DNA of 64,000 bases, from the NCBI GenBank assembly GCA_016716435.1, contig JADJWI010000007.1:62001-126000 (forward strand), written 5' to 3'. Both the position numbers and the translations under genes were made by a program. Position 1 is the stretch's first letter. Each line of letters starts with the position of its first letter. Of this stretch, positions 1 to 6,642 are shown in pieces. The DNA comes from Acidobacteriota bacterium. Lineage in GTDB: Bacteria > Acidobacteriota > Blastocatellia > Pyrinomonadales > Pyrinomonadaceae. The notes below the pieces were generated by a model. That model searched no databases. It was given only the letters and a program-made list of their open reading frames with translations, and was not told the DNA's origin.

Positions 1-260
1 GCAAACCGCATTAGCTGGTTGCCGAGCACCCGCGAGACGCCCGTCCGGGCGAGTCCGGCAGAGAGAATGTACATTGCCCAGACCGTGATAACGGCCGGAT
101 TGCTGAAGCCAGCGATCGCCTGATCAGAGGTGACAAGGCCGGTAAGAGCGAGCGCGACAAGCACTCCGAGGCCGACGAGATCGATCCTCACGAGCTCGGT
201 CATGAAGAGAATAATGGCGACGGCCAAGATCCCAAATACAAGAGCAATTTCGAAACTCAT
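1..260 (-). CDS. SLC13/DASS-type permease, N-terminal fragment (cut by window edge)
   Basis: The first 86 codons of an integral membrane protein start at the ATG complementary to 258-260 and run off the window. The visible part holds three hydrophobic segments (roughly residues 4-20, 27-44 and 52-66). Between the second and third, the stretch TSDQAIAGFSNPAVITV matches the conserved start of the SLC13/CitT/ArsB-like ion transporter superfamily, in which FxNPAVITV-type motifs are typical. Family members carry dicarboxylates, sulfate or other anions with sodium across the inner membrane; bacterial forms with internal TrkA-C domains are common. The substrate cannot be judged from this fragment. 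Confidence 0.75.
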   Translation of the reverse strand, partial: MSFEIALVFGILAVAIILFMTELVRIDLVGLGVLVALALTGLVTSDQAIAGFSNPAVITVWAMYILSAGLARTGVSRVLGNQLMRF

Positions 261-441
261 TGGGCTTTTGGCCTATCTCAACCTCGTTGAACTCGCCAGA
301 ACTGGCCTAGAATGTTCGAGATGTGGCATCGGAAGTTAACTTGATTCTAATGCGGCCGGGCCGGGTTCTCAAAGCAGATGCTCAATACAACCTTTGTCGG
401 AGTCTTGTCGCCGAGCCTCAATGCCGGTCGCGATGTCGCAC

Positions 442-822
442 CTAAGCCGTTTGAAGTGCTTCACGCTGGTTCCATTCGAAGTAGGCGAGGCCGCCGACGT
501 AGATGCCTTCGATCAGGAAATGCACGGCTGCAAAAACCGGATCACTTTCAACCATCTTGGCGGCGAAAATGATACACAAAAAGGCCCAGGCGGCGTTGGC
601 GAACACGAGTAGCGTTATAAGCAGAATCGTCCGCGTTCGCCGAACCGCGAGCGAGAAGGAATAGGTTCCGTAAACAAGGTGGACGATGCCGTGGCCGACG
701 ACGCATGATTGCGGCAGGCCGTAAAGCGGAGCGATGGAGCCGCTAAGAATAAACAAGAGAGCACCGGTTGCGAGGGCGCCTAGGCAATCGATCCAGAGAA
801 CGTATTTTGTAAGGAAGGGCAT
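442..822 (-). CDS. Small four-helix integral membrane protein, unknown function
   Basis: A 126-residue protein almost wholly made of hydrophobic segments: about residues 8-30, 42-56, 64-88 and 98-116, consistent with four membrane helices and no signal peptide. The start is the ATG complementary to 820-822. I do not recognise a named family; the size and topology resemble small DoxX-like or DUF-type inner membrane proteins. It lies between the permease fragment and the VapBC module, on the same strand as both, with gaps of 181 bp and 25 bp. Nothing links it functionally to either neighbour. Confidence 0.6.
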   Translation of the reverse strand: MPFLTKYVLWIDCLGALATGALLFILSGSIAPLYGLPQSCVVGHGIVHLVYGTYSFSLAVRRTRTILLITLLVFANAAWAFLCIIFAAKMVESDPVFAAVHFLIEGIYVGGLAYFEWNQREALQTA

Positions 823-847
823 TAGCGATGAGCGGCCGGTAACGACT

Positions 848-1228
848 TCAGATCAACGCGGTGCCGTCGATCTTTGCAAGCTTAGTATCGAAGGTGCCGA
901 GCGGCGTGTGGCCGGCCTTGCGTGCGACTTCGAGAATAATGCAATCCGCAAATCCAACACCCTTGTTGTTTCGAAATGCATCGAGAGCTGCCGCGACCAC
1001 GTCGGCATCTTGAATGACGAGAGAGGTATGGTCGAGCAGAGCATTGAGGAACTGGCCAATCTCGGAACGCGATTTCCGATAAATTGAATCCAGCACCCAA
1101 ACGGTCTCGACTAGCGCGATATGAGGAACCCACGCACCCGGCGCGATAAACTCCTCGGCCGCGGCGGCTTGTTTCGCGTTGTCCCTGACGAACAAGCGTA
1201 CCAAAACATTAGTGTCAACGGCGCGCAT
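848..1228 (-). CDS. vapC: VapC-family toxin, PIN-domain ribonuclease
   Basis: A 126-residue PIN domain protein. The acidic metal-binding residues of the family are in place: D5 in AVDTNVLVR, E41 in LVETVWVL, D95 in GFADCIIL and D114 in TFDTKLAK. VapC toxins are Mg-dependent RNases, usually cutting tRNA or rRNA, and are held inactive by the partner antitoxin. The start codon lies inside the antitoxin gene (14-bp overlap, 1215-1228), so the two are translated together. Length and motifs are normal, and the toxin looks intact. The RNA target is unknown. Confidence 0.92.
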   Translation of the reverse strand: MRAVDTNVLVRLFVRDNAKQAAAAEEFIAPGAWVPHIALVETVWVLDSIYRKSRSEIGQFLNALLDHTSLVIQDADVVAAALDAFRNNKGVGFADCIILEVARKAGHTPLGTFDTKLAKIDGTALI

Positions 1229-1478
1229 GTTTCTTTCTTATGTAGCTTCGGATGCCTTCCTTTATGTCTTTGAGGCTGACGGGTCGAGGAGGCTTTTTGA
1301 ACAACATCTTGTGAAGATCTTCCGATGTGTACTGGCCGGACCGGCGCAGCATTACCTCGTCGTCACCCTTTTCTTCCCATTCAATGATAGAGCCGGGGCC
1401 GATGCCTAGCTTCTTTCTCACCGATGCAGGGACCGATATTTGCCCTTGTGCTGTGATCCGCGATCTGACCTTTTCCAT
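1215..1478 (-). CDS. vapB: VapB-type antitoxin, AbrB/MazE-like swapped-hairpin DNA-binding protein
   Basis: An 87-residue antitoxin. The N-terminal half (residues 4-45) reads SRITAQGQISVPASVRKKLG, the AbrB/SpoVT swapped-hairpin fold that binds DNA as a dimer. The basic C-terminal tail would wrap and neutralise the VapC encoded immediately downstream. Such antitoxins repress their own operon; a perfect 16-bp palindrome lies 17 bp upstream of the start (1495-1510). There is no Shine-Dalgarno sequence. Instead a TAATAT box ends 6 nt before the ATG, which points to a leaderless transcript. Confidence 0.92.
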   Translation of the reverse strand: MEKVRSRITAQGQISVPASVRKKLGIGPGSIIEWEEKGDDEVMLRRSGQYTSEDLHKMLFKKPPRPVSLKDIKEGIRSYIRKKHARR

Positions 1479-1484
1479 ACGTGG

Positions 1485-1510
1485 ATATTAGATGCATTAC
1501 CGCGGTAATG
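1485..1510 (-). promoter_or_regulatory. vapBC promoter -10 box and palindromic operator
   Basis: Reading on the minus strand, a perfect 16-bp palindrome, CATTACCGCGGTAATG (1495-1510), is followed by TAATAT (1485-1490) and then six bases to the vapB start codon. The TAATAT position fits a -10 hexamer with transcription starting at or next to the ATG. The palindrome would cover the -35/-10 spacer, where binding of the VapB dimer would block RNA polymerase. The palindrome and spacing are seen directly; the operator role is inferred from how AbrB-type antitoxins autoregulate. Confidence 0.65.
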
Positions 1511-1514
1511 TCAA

Positions 1515-2063
1515 TCAGTTTTTTACGGGCGTGGTAGTCCTTCGGCCGGCGGTTGCGATGGCGATAATGACGAACGCGATGGCGGCCGGAAGCCAGACCC
1601 AGAGAAGTTCGGAGCCGATGACCCGCCAGCCGCGGAGCCCGAGAAACTCCCAAAGGCTAAGCGGCGAGACGACGATCACCCGCCACGGGAAGAACATCCG
1701 TTCGGTCGCATACGGCCAGAGAAGTGCGACGCCGAGTCCGCCGGTCGTAAGCATATCAAGCAGGCCGTGCGATGCGGCCGAAACGAGCACGAATAGAAAT
1801 GCCGTAATTCGCTTCGCTTTTAACCACGGGGCAAGAAGGGCGGCGATGAATGCAAGAGCGGCCGCAAAGGCGAGCGAATGGCTAAAGCCGCGATGGCCCC
1901 ATTCGCTCGAATATGTAATGCCTAACCGAAAGGCCAACACATCAAGATCCGGTATGACGGACGCCGCAACGCCCGCTGCCAAGAGCCGCGGCGGAATGAT
2001 GTTTTTCCCGAGGCCAAAGCCAATCGCAAGTGGAACCGCGGGATGTGTGAAGATCGTGGGCAT
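1515..2063 (-). CDS. YdjM-like membrane-bound metal-dependent hydrolase (PF04307 type)
   Basis: A 182-residue inner membrane protein with about five hydrophobic segments. It carries the histidine/aspartate motifs of the YdjM (LexA-regulated) family: an early THP near residue 6, IPDLD near residue 37, HRGFSHS near residue 57 and SHGLLDMLTTGG near residue 98. These residues would bind a metal ion at the membrane face. The family was classed as a hydrolase by fold, and its physiological substrate is not known; in E. coli ydjM belongs to the SOS regulon. No LexA box is evident here. Length is normal. Confidence 0.85.
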   Translation of the reverse strand: MPTIFTHPAVPLAIGFGLGKNIIPPRLLAAGVAASVIPDLDVLAFRLGITYSSEWGHRGFSHSLAFAAALAFIAALLAPWLKAKRITAFLFVLVSAASHGLLDMLTTGGLGVALLWPYATERMFFPWRVIVVSPLSLWEFLGLRGWRVIGSELLWVWLPAAIAFVIIAIATAGRRTTTPVKN

Positions 2064-2203
2064 CGTGTCCGAAAGGAAAGATCAAACCTTTCCGTAAGAG
2101 AACTCCGAACAATAGTAGCTGATTGCTCCGATTCGTAAAAGATATGCCATCTTCGGAACTGGCGAGCGATTCCTTCCCCGAGTCAGTCGCGTTCATGCAA
2201 GTA

Positions 2204-2241
2204 TAAAAAAAGAAAAGGACCCGACTGCGTTGGCCGGGCCC
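2204..2241 (-). terminator. Rho-independent terminator after the HAF-repeat protein gene
   Basis: On the minus strand a 7-bp stem, GGGCCCG paired with CGGGTCC (one G-T pair; 2217-2223 with 2235-2241), is followed by a run of 12 T broken once by C. It lies 20 bp beyond the stop codon at 2262. Confidence 0.75.
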
Positions 2242-2261
2242 CTGAGGTCAGTGATGTGGGG

Positions 2262-4262
2262 TCATTGCGATCCCCTCCAGTATCTTGCTGAAAGCTGGCT
2301 GCTCGCCGGGTCAAACTTATACCCGGTCTTTGACACACCAGAAATATAAAGGCGATACGTCCCCGCAACGGACTGCACCCCAAAAGTAGCGATGCCTCTT
2401 GCGTCGGTAGGTGCCGTCTGCAGAACGTTCCTTCCGTTGGGCGTACGCCACCGAACTGAGACCATTGCATCGGCGACCGGGCTGCCGGCCTTATCAAGAA
2501 CGGCGACGTCCCCATAGACCCAGTAACCGCTCCGAGTCCGCTCGCTATACATCCTTATCGAACTGACCCGCATAGTGCCGGTGGTCGAGCCTGCAACTAT
2601 TACGTCTGCCTCGCTGCGGGTTACGTTGCCCATCGTGTCATAGGCCATCGCCATAATGCGGTAGGTCGCAGGAGTAAGCTGGGTCGTGTCCCACGTGAAC
2701 GCTATCTCGCCTCCGCCATTCGACGATCCGATGACGACCTGCTGGCCCGTGTACTGATTCCAAAAGCTGATCTCCTGATACTCGACGGCAACATTGTCGG
2801 TAGCGGATGAACGTGTCGTCACGATGCCCGAGACGGTCGACCCGCCGGCCGGTTCGAGCAGCGTCACCTGCGGTGGCGTCGTATCGAGCGGCGTTGCCGG
2901 AGATATCACGGTTATCGTGTCGGACCATTCGCTAGTACCGCCAAGGCCAGCGGCCCTTACGCGATAGTTGTAGGTGATGTTTACGCCCACTGTCGTGTCC
3001 GAATGGCGTGCGGCAGTTCCCGGCGGAACAAGCGGCAGGATCTCCCAGTTCGGTGTGCCGGCAACGGTCCGCTGAAGTTCCCATCCGCGCGTTAGCGTAC
3101 TTGTATTGACCCAGGAAAGCTCGATCGAGTTATAGGGCTCCATTCGGGTTGCAGGATGTGCAACGCCGACGAGCCCGGCCGGGGCGGTCGGCGGCGGGAT
3201 CGCCCCAATGGGCAAAAGCAGTACAGCACCGGTTTGCCCGGTCGTATTGTTACGAGCGATGGTCGCGATCTCGCGGTTGTTGTTAACATACGAGCCGTTG
3301 CCGGTGATGACCCAGCCATTTCCGATGGTCTCGGGGCTAAGTAAGCTTCCGACGGCGAAGGTTCCCAGACCATCGAAGAAAATGCCCGCACCGAATTCGC
3401 CATAAGTAATGTCGCCTAGGTCGTTAATGTCGTAGCCGACCGTGTAGCGGGTTGAGCCGGCGATGAACTCCCATCCGGGCCCGGGCGTATATCGAAAGAC
3501 CGAGACGATATTGAGCGAAGTTGACCGGAGCGGCGATGAGCCGATCATCATCCCGCTTGAATTAATGGCGATGTTTGAGATCGCCTGGTAGTTTGAGGGC
3601 CCTTGGCCGGTTACATCGACCTGCCCGGTTGCGAGGTTCAGCCGTTCCTGGCCGCCGATCACAAGGCCGGAGTCATTGATATCGCGGGGAACGATCCAGA
3701 AACCGAAGTCCGTCAGCCGCCGAAAACCGGCCTGATCGCTATATACCCAGCCCGTTCCGGTCGGCTGGTAGCCGAGCGAGCTTCGTGAGCCGACGATCTG
3801 CCCGGCGTTGTTTATCGCGGTTGCATAGGCCGCCGTGTCGCCGGGCATCAGGGGCAGAACCTGAAGTGAATAGCCGCCCGTTCCGGGTGTCCACCGCACG
3901 GCCGAGGCATTCCACTGCGGGCTGAATGATACGCCGACGATAACACCAAGATCATTGACGTCGGTCGGGATCGTACTCATTGAGCCGGGTGGGACGGGAA
4001 GTTGGGCCCATTGTGACCCGTTGAGGCTGACAACGGGTTCGTAATTGCCGGCAATCGTCCGCGTTCCGACCACGACACGCTGTGAGTTGATCGCGGTCGG
4101 CGAACCGGAGCCGAGATAGCTCAGTTCATAAGCCGGGGGCGTGCTTTGAGCGGACGCCTGCCCGACAACTATCGAAAGACAGAAAAAAGTTGCTATTAAA
4201 AGAAATCCGAAGGCCGGACGGCCGCCGGGACTGAAGGGGTCATTGTATTTTCTTGACCGCAT
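2262..4262 (-). CDS. Large secreted protein with HAF repeats, fibronectin III-like and Ig-like domains
   Basis: A 666-residue exported protein. A long basic N-region and hydrophobic core ending at QASAQ (about residue 39) form a signal peptide. Residues 60-350 contain several copies of the HAF-type repeat, seen as AINNAGQIVGSR, DINDSGLVIGG and DINDLGDITYG. A fibronectin III-like segment follows near residues 360-455, then a bacterial Ig-like segment (about 465-555, beginning DTTPPQVTLLEP). The C-terminal 100 residues are rich in aromatic residues. The start has a strong AGGAGG site 6 nt upstream. HAF-repeat proteins are predicted extracellular beta-propeller-like proteins of unknown role; adhesion or matrix function is only a guess. 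Confidence 0.7.
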   Translation of the reverse strand: MRSRKYNDPFSPGGRPAFGFLLIATFFCLSIVVGQASAQSTPPAYELSYLGSGSPTAINSQRVVVGTRTIAGNYEPVVSLNGSQWAQLPVPPGSMSTIPTDVNDLGVIVGVSFSPQWNASAVRWTPGTGGYSLQVLPLMPGDTAAYATAINNAGQIVGSRSSLGYQPTGTGWVYSDQAGFRRLTDFGFWIVPRDINDSGLVIGGQERLNLATGQVDVTGQGPSNYQAISNIAINSSGMMIGSSPLRSTSLNIVSVFRYTPGPGWEFIAGSTRYTVGYDINDLGDITYGEFGAGIFFDGLGTFAVGSLLSPETIGNGWVITGNGSYVNNNREIATIARNNTTGQTGAVLLLPIGAIPPPTAPAGLVGVAHPATRMEPYNSIELSWVNTSTLTRGWELQRTVAGTPNWEILPLVPPGTAARHSDTTVGVNITYNYRVRAAGLGGTSEWSDTITVISPATPLDTTPPQVTLLEPAGGSTVSGIVTTRSSATDNVAVEYQEISFWNQYTGQQVVIGSSNGGGEIAFTWDTTQLTPATYRIMAMAYDTMGNVTRSEADVIVAGSTTGTMRVSSIRMYSERTRSGYWVYGDVAVLDKAGSPVADAMVSVRWRTPNGRNVLQTAPTDARGIATFGVQSVAGTYRLYISGVSKTGYKFDPASSQLSARYWRGSQ

Positions 4263-4495
4263 AACGATACCTCCTGCAGCGAGCAGCTATCGTCCGGTCG
4301 TCTTTCACCCCCCTCAAAGCGTCTTACGCCAAAAGCCTGATTCCGGCGTGTAATTCTACTCGCCTACCGTTATTTTCACGCGATCCGGTTCGTTGTATGT
4401 GACCGCAATCACAAGCGGGCCGGTTTCGTTCAAATCTTCTTCGAAATGCCGTCCGGTGATGGCCGATGGCGTTTCGCGGATGGTCGCTACACATT

Positions 4496-4501
4496 TATAA
4501 T
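4496..4501 (+). promoter_or_regulatory. Consensus -10 box (TATAAT) for a leaderless deoxyhypusine-synthase-like gene
   Basis: A perfect TATAAT ends 8 nt before the ATG at 4510, so transcription should begin at or within a base or two of the start codon. No Shine-Dalgarno sequence is present and no good -35 hexamer is seen 17 bp upstream. Confidence 0.55.
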
Positions 4502-4509
4502 CGTTGGAA

Positions 4510-5487
4510 ATGAGCGCGAAAGTAACTGATTTCATCAAGCATCACTATCGGCACTTTAATGCGGCGGCTTTGATCGACGCGGCGGAGGGTTACGTACAGC
4601 ATCTGGACGGAGGCGGGAAGATGATGATCACGCTCGCCGGGGCGATGTCCACGGCGGAGCTGGGGCTGTCGCTCGCTGAGATGATCCGTCAGGACAAGGT
4701 GCAGATCATCTCGTGCACGGGGGCGAACCTTGAGGAAGACCTCTTCAACCTGGTCGCCCATGATTTTTACGAACGCGTGCCGAACTACCGCGACCTGACG
4801 CCCGAGGACGAGCAGGCGTTGCTGGACCGGCACATGAACCGGGTGACGGACACCTGCATCCCCGAGCACGAAGCGATGCGGAGGCTGGAGAAGGCGATGG
4901 TCGAGGTCTGGACGCGGGCCGATGTCGAGGGCCGGCGGATGTTCCCGCACGAATTCATGTACGAGGTGCTCCGGAACGGTTCGCTTGAGGAGTATTACCA
5001 GATCGACGTGAAGGATTCGTGGATGTATGCCGCGGCGGAGAAGAACCTGCCGATGGTCGTGCCGGGATGGGAAGATTCGACGATGGGCAATATGTTTGCC
5101 GGGCATGTGATCTCCGGCGATGTCGAGAACGTCCACACCGTCCGCACCGGCATCGAATATATGACGATGCTTGCCGAATGGTATACGGCCAACGCTACCG
5201 ATGAGTCCCGCGTCGGCTTTTTCCAGATCGGCGGCGGAATCGCGGGTGATTTCCCGATCTGCGTCGTCCCAATGCTCCACCAGGACCTGCAGCGGACGGG
5301 CGTCCCCGTCTGGGGCTACTTCTGCCAGATCAGCGACTCGACCACTAGCTACGGCTCCTACTCTGGCGCCGTCCCGAACGAAAAAATAACCTGGGGCAAA
5401 CTCGAAGCCTCAACACCGAAATACATAGTAGAATCCGACGCCTCAATAGTCGCCCCGCTAATGTTTGCTTATGTTTTGGGCTGGTAG
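4510..5487 (+). CDS. Deoxyhypusine synthase-like protein (polyamine-modifying aminobutyl transferase family)
   Basis: A 325-residue protein of the deoxyhypusine synthase fold. The NAD-binding and active-site segments are recognisable: LAGAMSTAELG and SCTGANLEEDLFNL in the first third, GGGIAGDFPICVVPML near residue 245, and ITWGKLEAS with the catalytic lysine near residue 297, equivalent to Lys329 of the human enzyme. In archaea and eukaryotes the enzyme moves the aminobutyl group of spermidine onto eIF5A. Bacteria lack eIF5A, and bacterial relatives are thought to act on free polyamines, for example making homospermidine or related products, so the exact reaction here is open. The ATG at 4510 is preferred over a TTG at 4504. 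Confidence 0.85.
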   Translation: MSAKVTDFIKHHYRHFNAAALIDAAEGYVQHLDGGGKMMITLAGAMSTAELGLSLAEMIRQDKVQIISCTGANLEEDLFNLVAHDFYERVPNYRDLTPEDEQALLDRHMNRVTDTCIPEHEAMRRLEKAMVEVWTRADVEGRRMFPHEFMYEVLRNGSLEEYYQIDVKDSWMYAAAEKNLPMVVPGWEDSTMGNMFAGHVISGDVENVHTVRTGIEYMTMLAEWYTANATDESRVGFFQIGGGIAGDFPICVVPMLHQDLQRTGVPVWGYFCQISDSTTSYGSYSGAVPNEKITWGKLEASTPKYIVESDASIVAPLMFAYVLGW

Positions 5488-5523
5488 CCGCAAGAAATTT
5501 TATCCGCCTCGAATGTCTGGTGT

Positions 5524-5529
5524 TAGAAT
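5524..5529 (+). promoter_or_regulatory. Putative -10 box (TAGAAT) of a leaderless antitoxin gene
   Basis: TAGAAT lies exactly 6 nt before the ATG at 5536, the same spacing as at both vapB genes in this window. No ribosome-binding site lies between the box and the start codon. Confidence 0.5.
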
Positions 5530-5535
5530 ACGACT

Positions 5536-5769
5536 ATGACAGTTCAAACTATCCCTGAGATCAGCAAGATGACACCGGCTCAGCAGATAGAGCTGATGGA
5601 AGCGCTCTGGAAAAGTATGACCGAGCGAAACCTGAACGAACCGCCGGACTGGCATCGCGAATATCTAGCCGATCGGCAAAGGGCCGTTGCAGAAGGCGAG
5701 GATTCGTTCATTAACCTTGACGAACTCGAAGACGAACTCCGAAGCGAGGTGAAACTACCACCTCAGTAG
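5536..5769 (+). CDS. Orphan antitoxin, addiction module component family (PF09720 type)
   Basis: A 77-residue acidic protein with the pattern of the unstable antitoxin family: an N-terminal helix MTPAQQIELMEALWKSM, then PPDWHREYLADRQRAVAEGED and a C-terminal acidic helix FINLDELEDELR. Partners of this family are normally RelE/ParE-type toxins encoded immediately downstream. Here the next gene, 22 bp further on, encodes an unrelated secreted protein, so no toxin is present. It may be a relic, may respond to a toxin encoded elsewhere, or may act alone as a regulator. Confidence 0.82.
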   Translation: MTVQTIPEISKMTPAQQIELMEALWKSMTERNLNEPPDWHREYLADRQRAVAEGEDSFINLDELEDELRSEVKLPPQ

Positions 5770-5791
5770 CCTGCCAAGCTCATGAATCTCA

Positions 5792-6553
5792 ATGAGAGCG
5801 ATTCTATTCATTCTTCTCCTTGCTTCCGCGCTCGCGGCACAGTCGCGAACTACCCTCGATAGCAAATACGGGCCGCCCGAAGGTGACCGCTACCGGATCA
5901 AGCCGGGCATCGTCGTTGAGGCATCTTTTTTGGAAACCGGTAAAGTAAAAACCCTGCGTATCGTACCGGATGATCCTGAAGACAAAAACGCGCTCCTGCG
6001 TGCCGAAGACGTTCGAAATGTGATTCGAGAGCTGGCTCCGGGACGCTTGTGCCGTCGCCCATTGAAGTACACCGAGATAAAGAAACTGCCCTGCCCACCG
6101 CGTAAGGGTTGCCGAGGCGTTCAGGAAGAATGGAAACGGGCCACGACACTGATGGTTCGACATAAGAAAGGCGTCGTCTATAGCCTGGTAACACTCAGTG
6201 ACGAATCGGTACCGCCGCCCGGGCATATCAAGCTCTTGCCCGGTTATGAACACATGCCACTATGCGGGATAGACACCGTCGCAGGTTACATTAGAAAGGA
6301 AGGCGGGTTGGGGATCGGGTACGATATCGGCGAAATGGCGGGCAACTTCGCAATGATATATGCGCATTCCGATGTCGCAGAATGGACAAAGACGGAACAG
6401 TTCAGTGATGACAAGGCTTTGATCGTTCTCACCAAGCAAAATTACATTGTCGCCACGTTTGAAAAATCATTCGCAAATTTTTCTGCGACCGTTTCTTCGA
6501 AATCTGAAATTGACGACTTTTTGAGAATCGTGTTGACGTACAAACCCAAGTAG
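5792..6553 (+). CDS. Secreted protein of unknown function
   Basis: A 253-residue protein beginning with a typical signal peptide (MRAILFILLLASALAAQS, cleavage near residue 16). The mature part has four cysteines grouped near residues 88-109 (GRLCRRP, LPCPPRKGCRG) that could form disulfides in the periplasm, then a mixed alpha/beta stretch. I recognise no domain. It starts 22 bp after the orphan antitoxin and could share its transcript. A functional link to the antitoxin is not suggested by the sequence. Confidence 0.6.
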   Translation: MRAILFILLLASALAAQSRTTLDSKYGPPEGDRYRIKPGIVVEASFLETGKVKTLRIVPDDPEDKNALLRAEDVRNVIRELAPGRLCRRPLKYTEIKKLPCPPRKGCRGVQEEWKRATTLMVRHKKGVVYSLVTLSDESVPPPGHIKLLPGYEHMPLCGIDTVAGYIRKEGGLGIGYDIGEMAGNFAMIYAHSDVAEWTKTEQFSDDKALIVLTKQNYIVATFEKSFANFSATVSSKSEIDDFLRIVLTYKPK

Positions 6554-6642
6554 AATTTGTTTTGATATCGAAATCTCGACCTGCCTAATTCCTTCGTATT
6601 GGTGCAGGAGCCTGGTCGCTACCGCTTCCGGTTCTTACTTTT

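Noticed and set aside
848..1478. The first vapBC as a degraded module
   Set aside because: All four acidic residues of the PIN domain and the full AbrB hairpin are present, so it appears intact.
4495..5280. A long open frame on the minus strand inside the deoxyhypusine synthase-like gene
   Set aside because: It is an antisense reading of a well-supported gene, with Arg/His-rich composition typical of a shadow frame.
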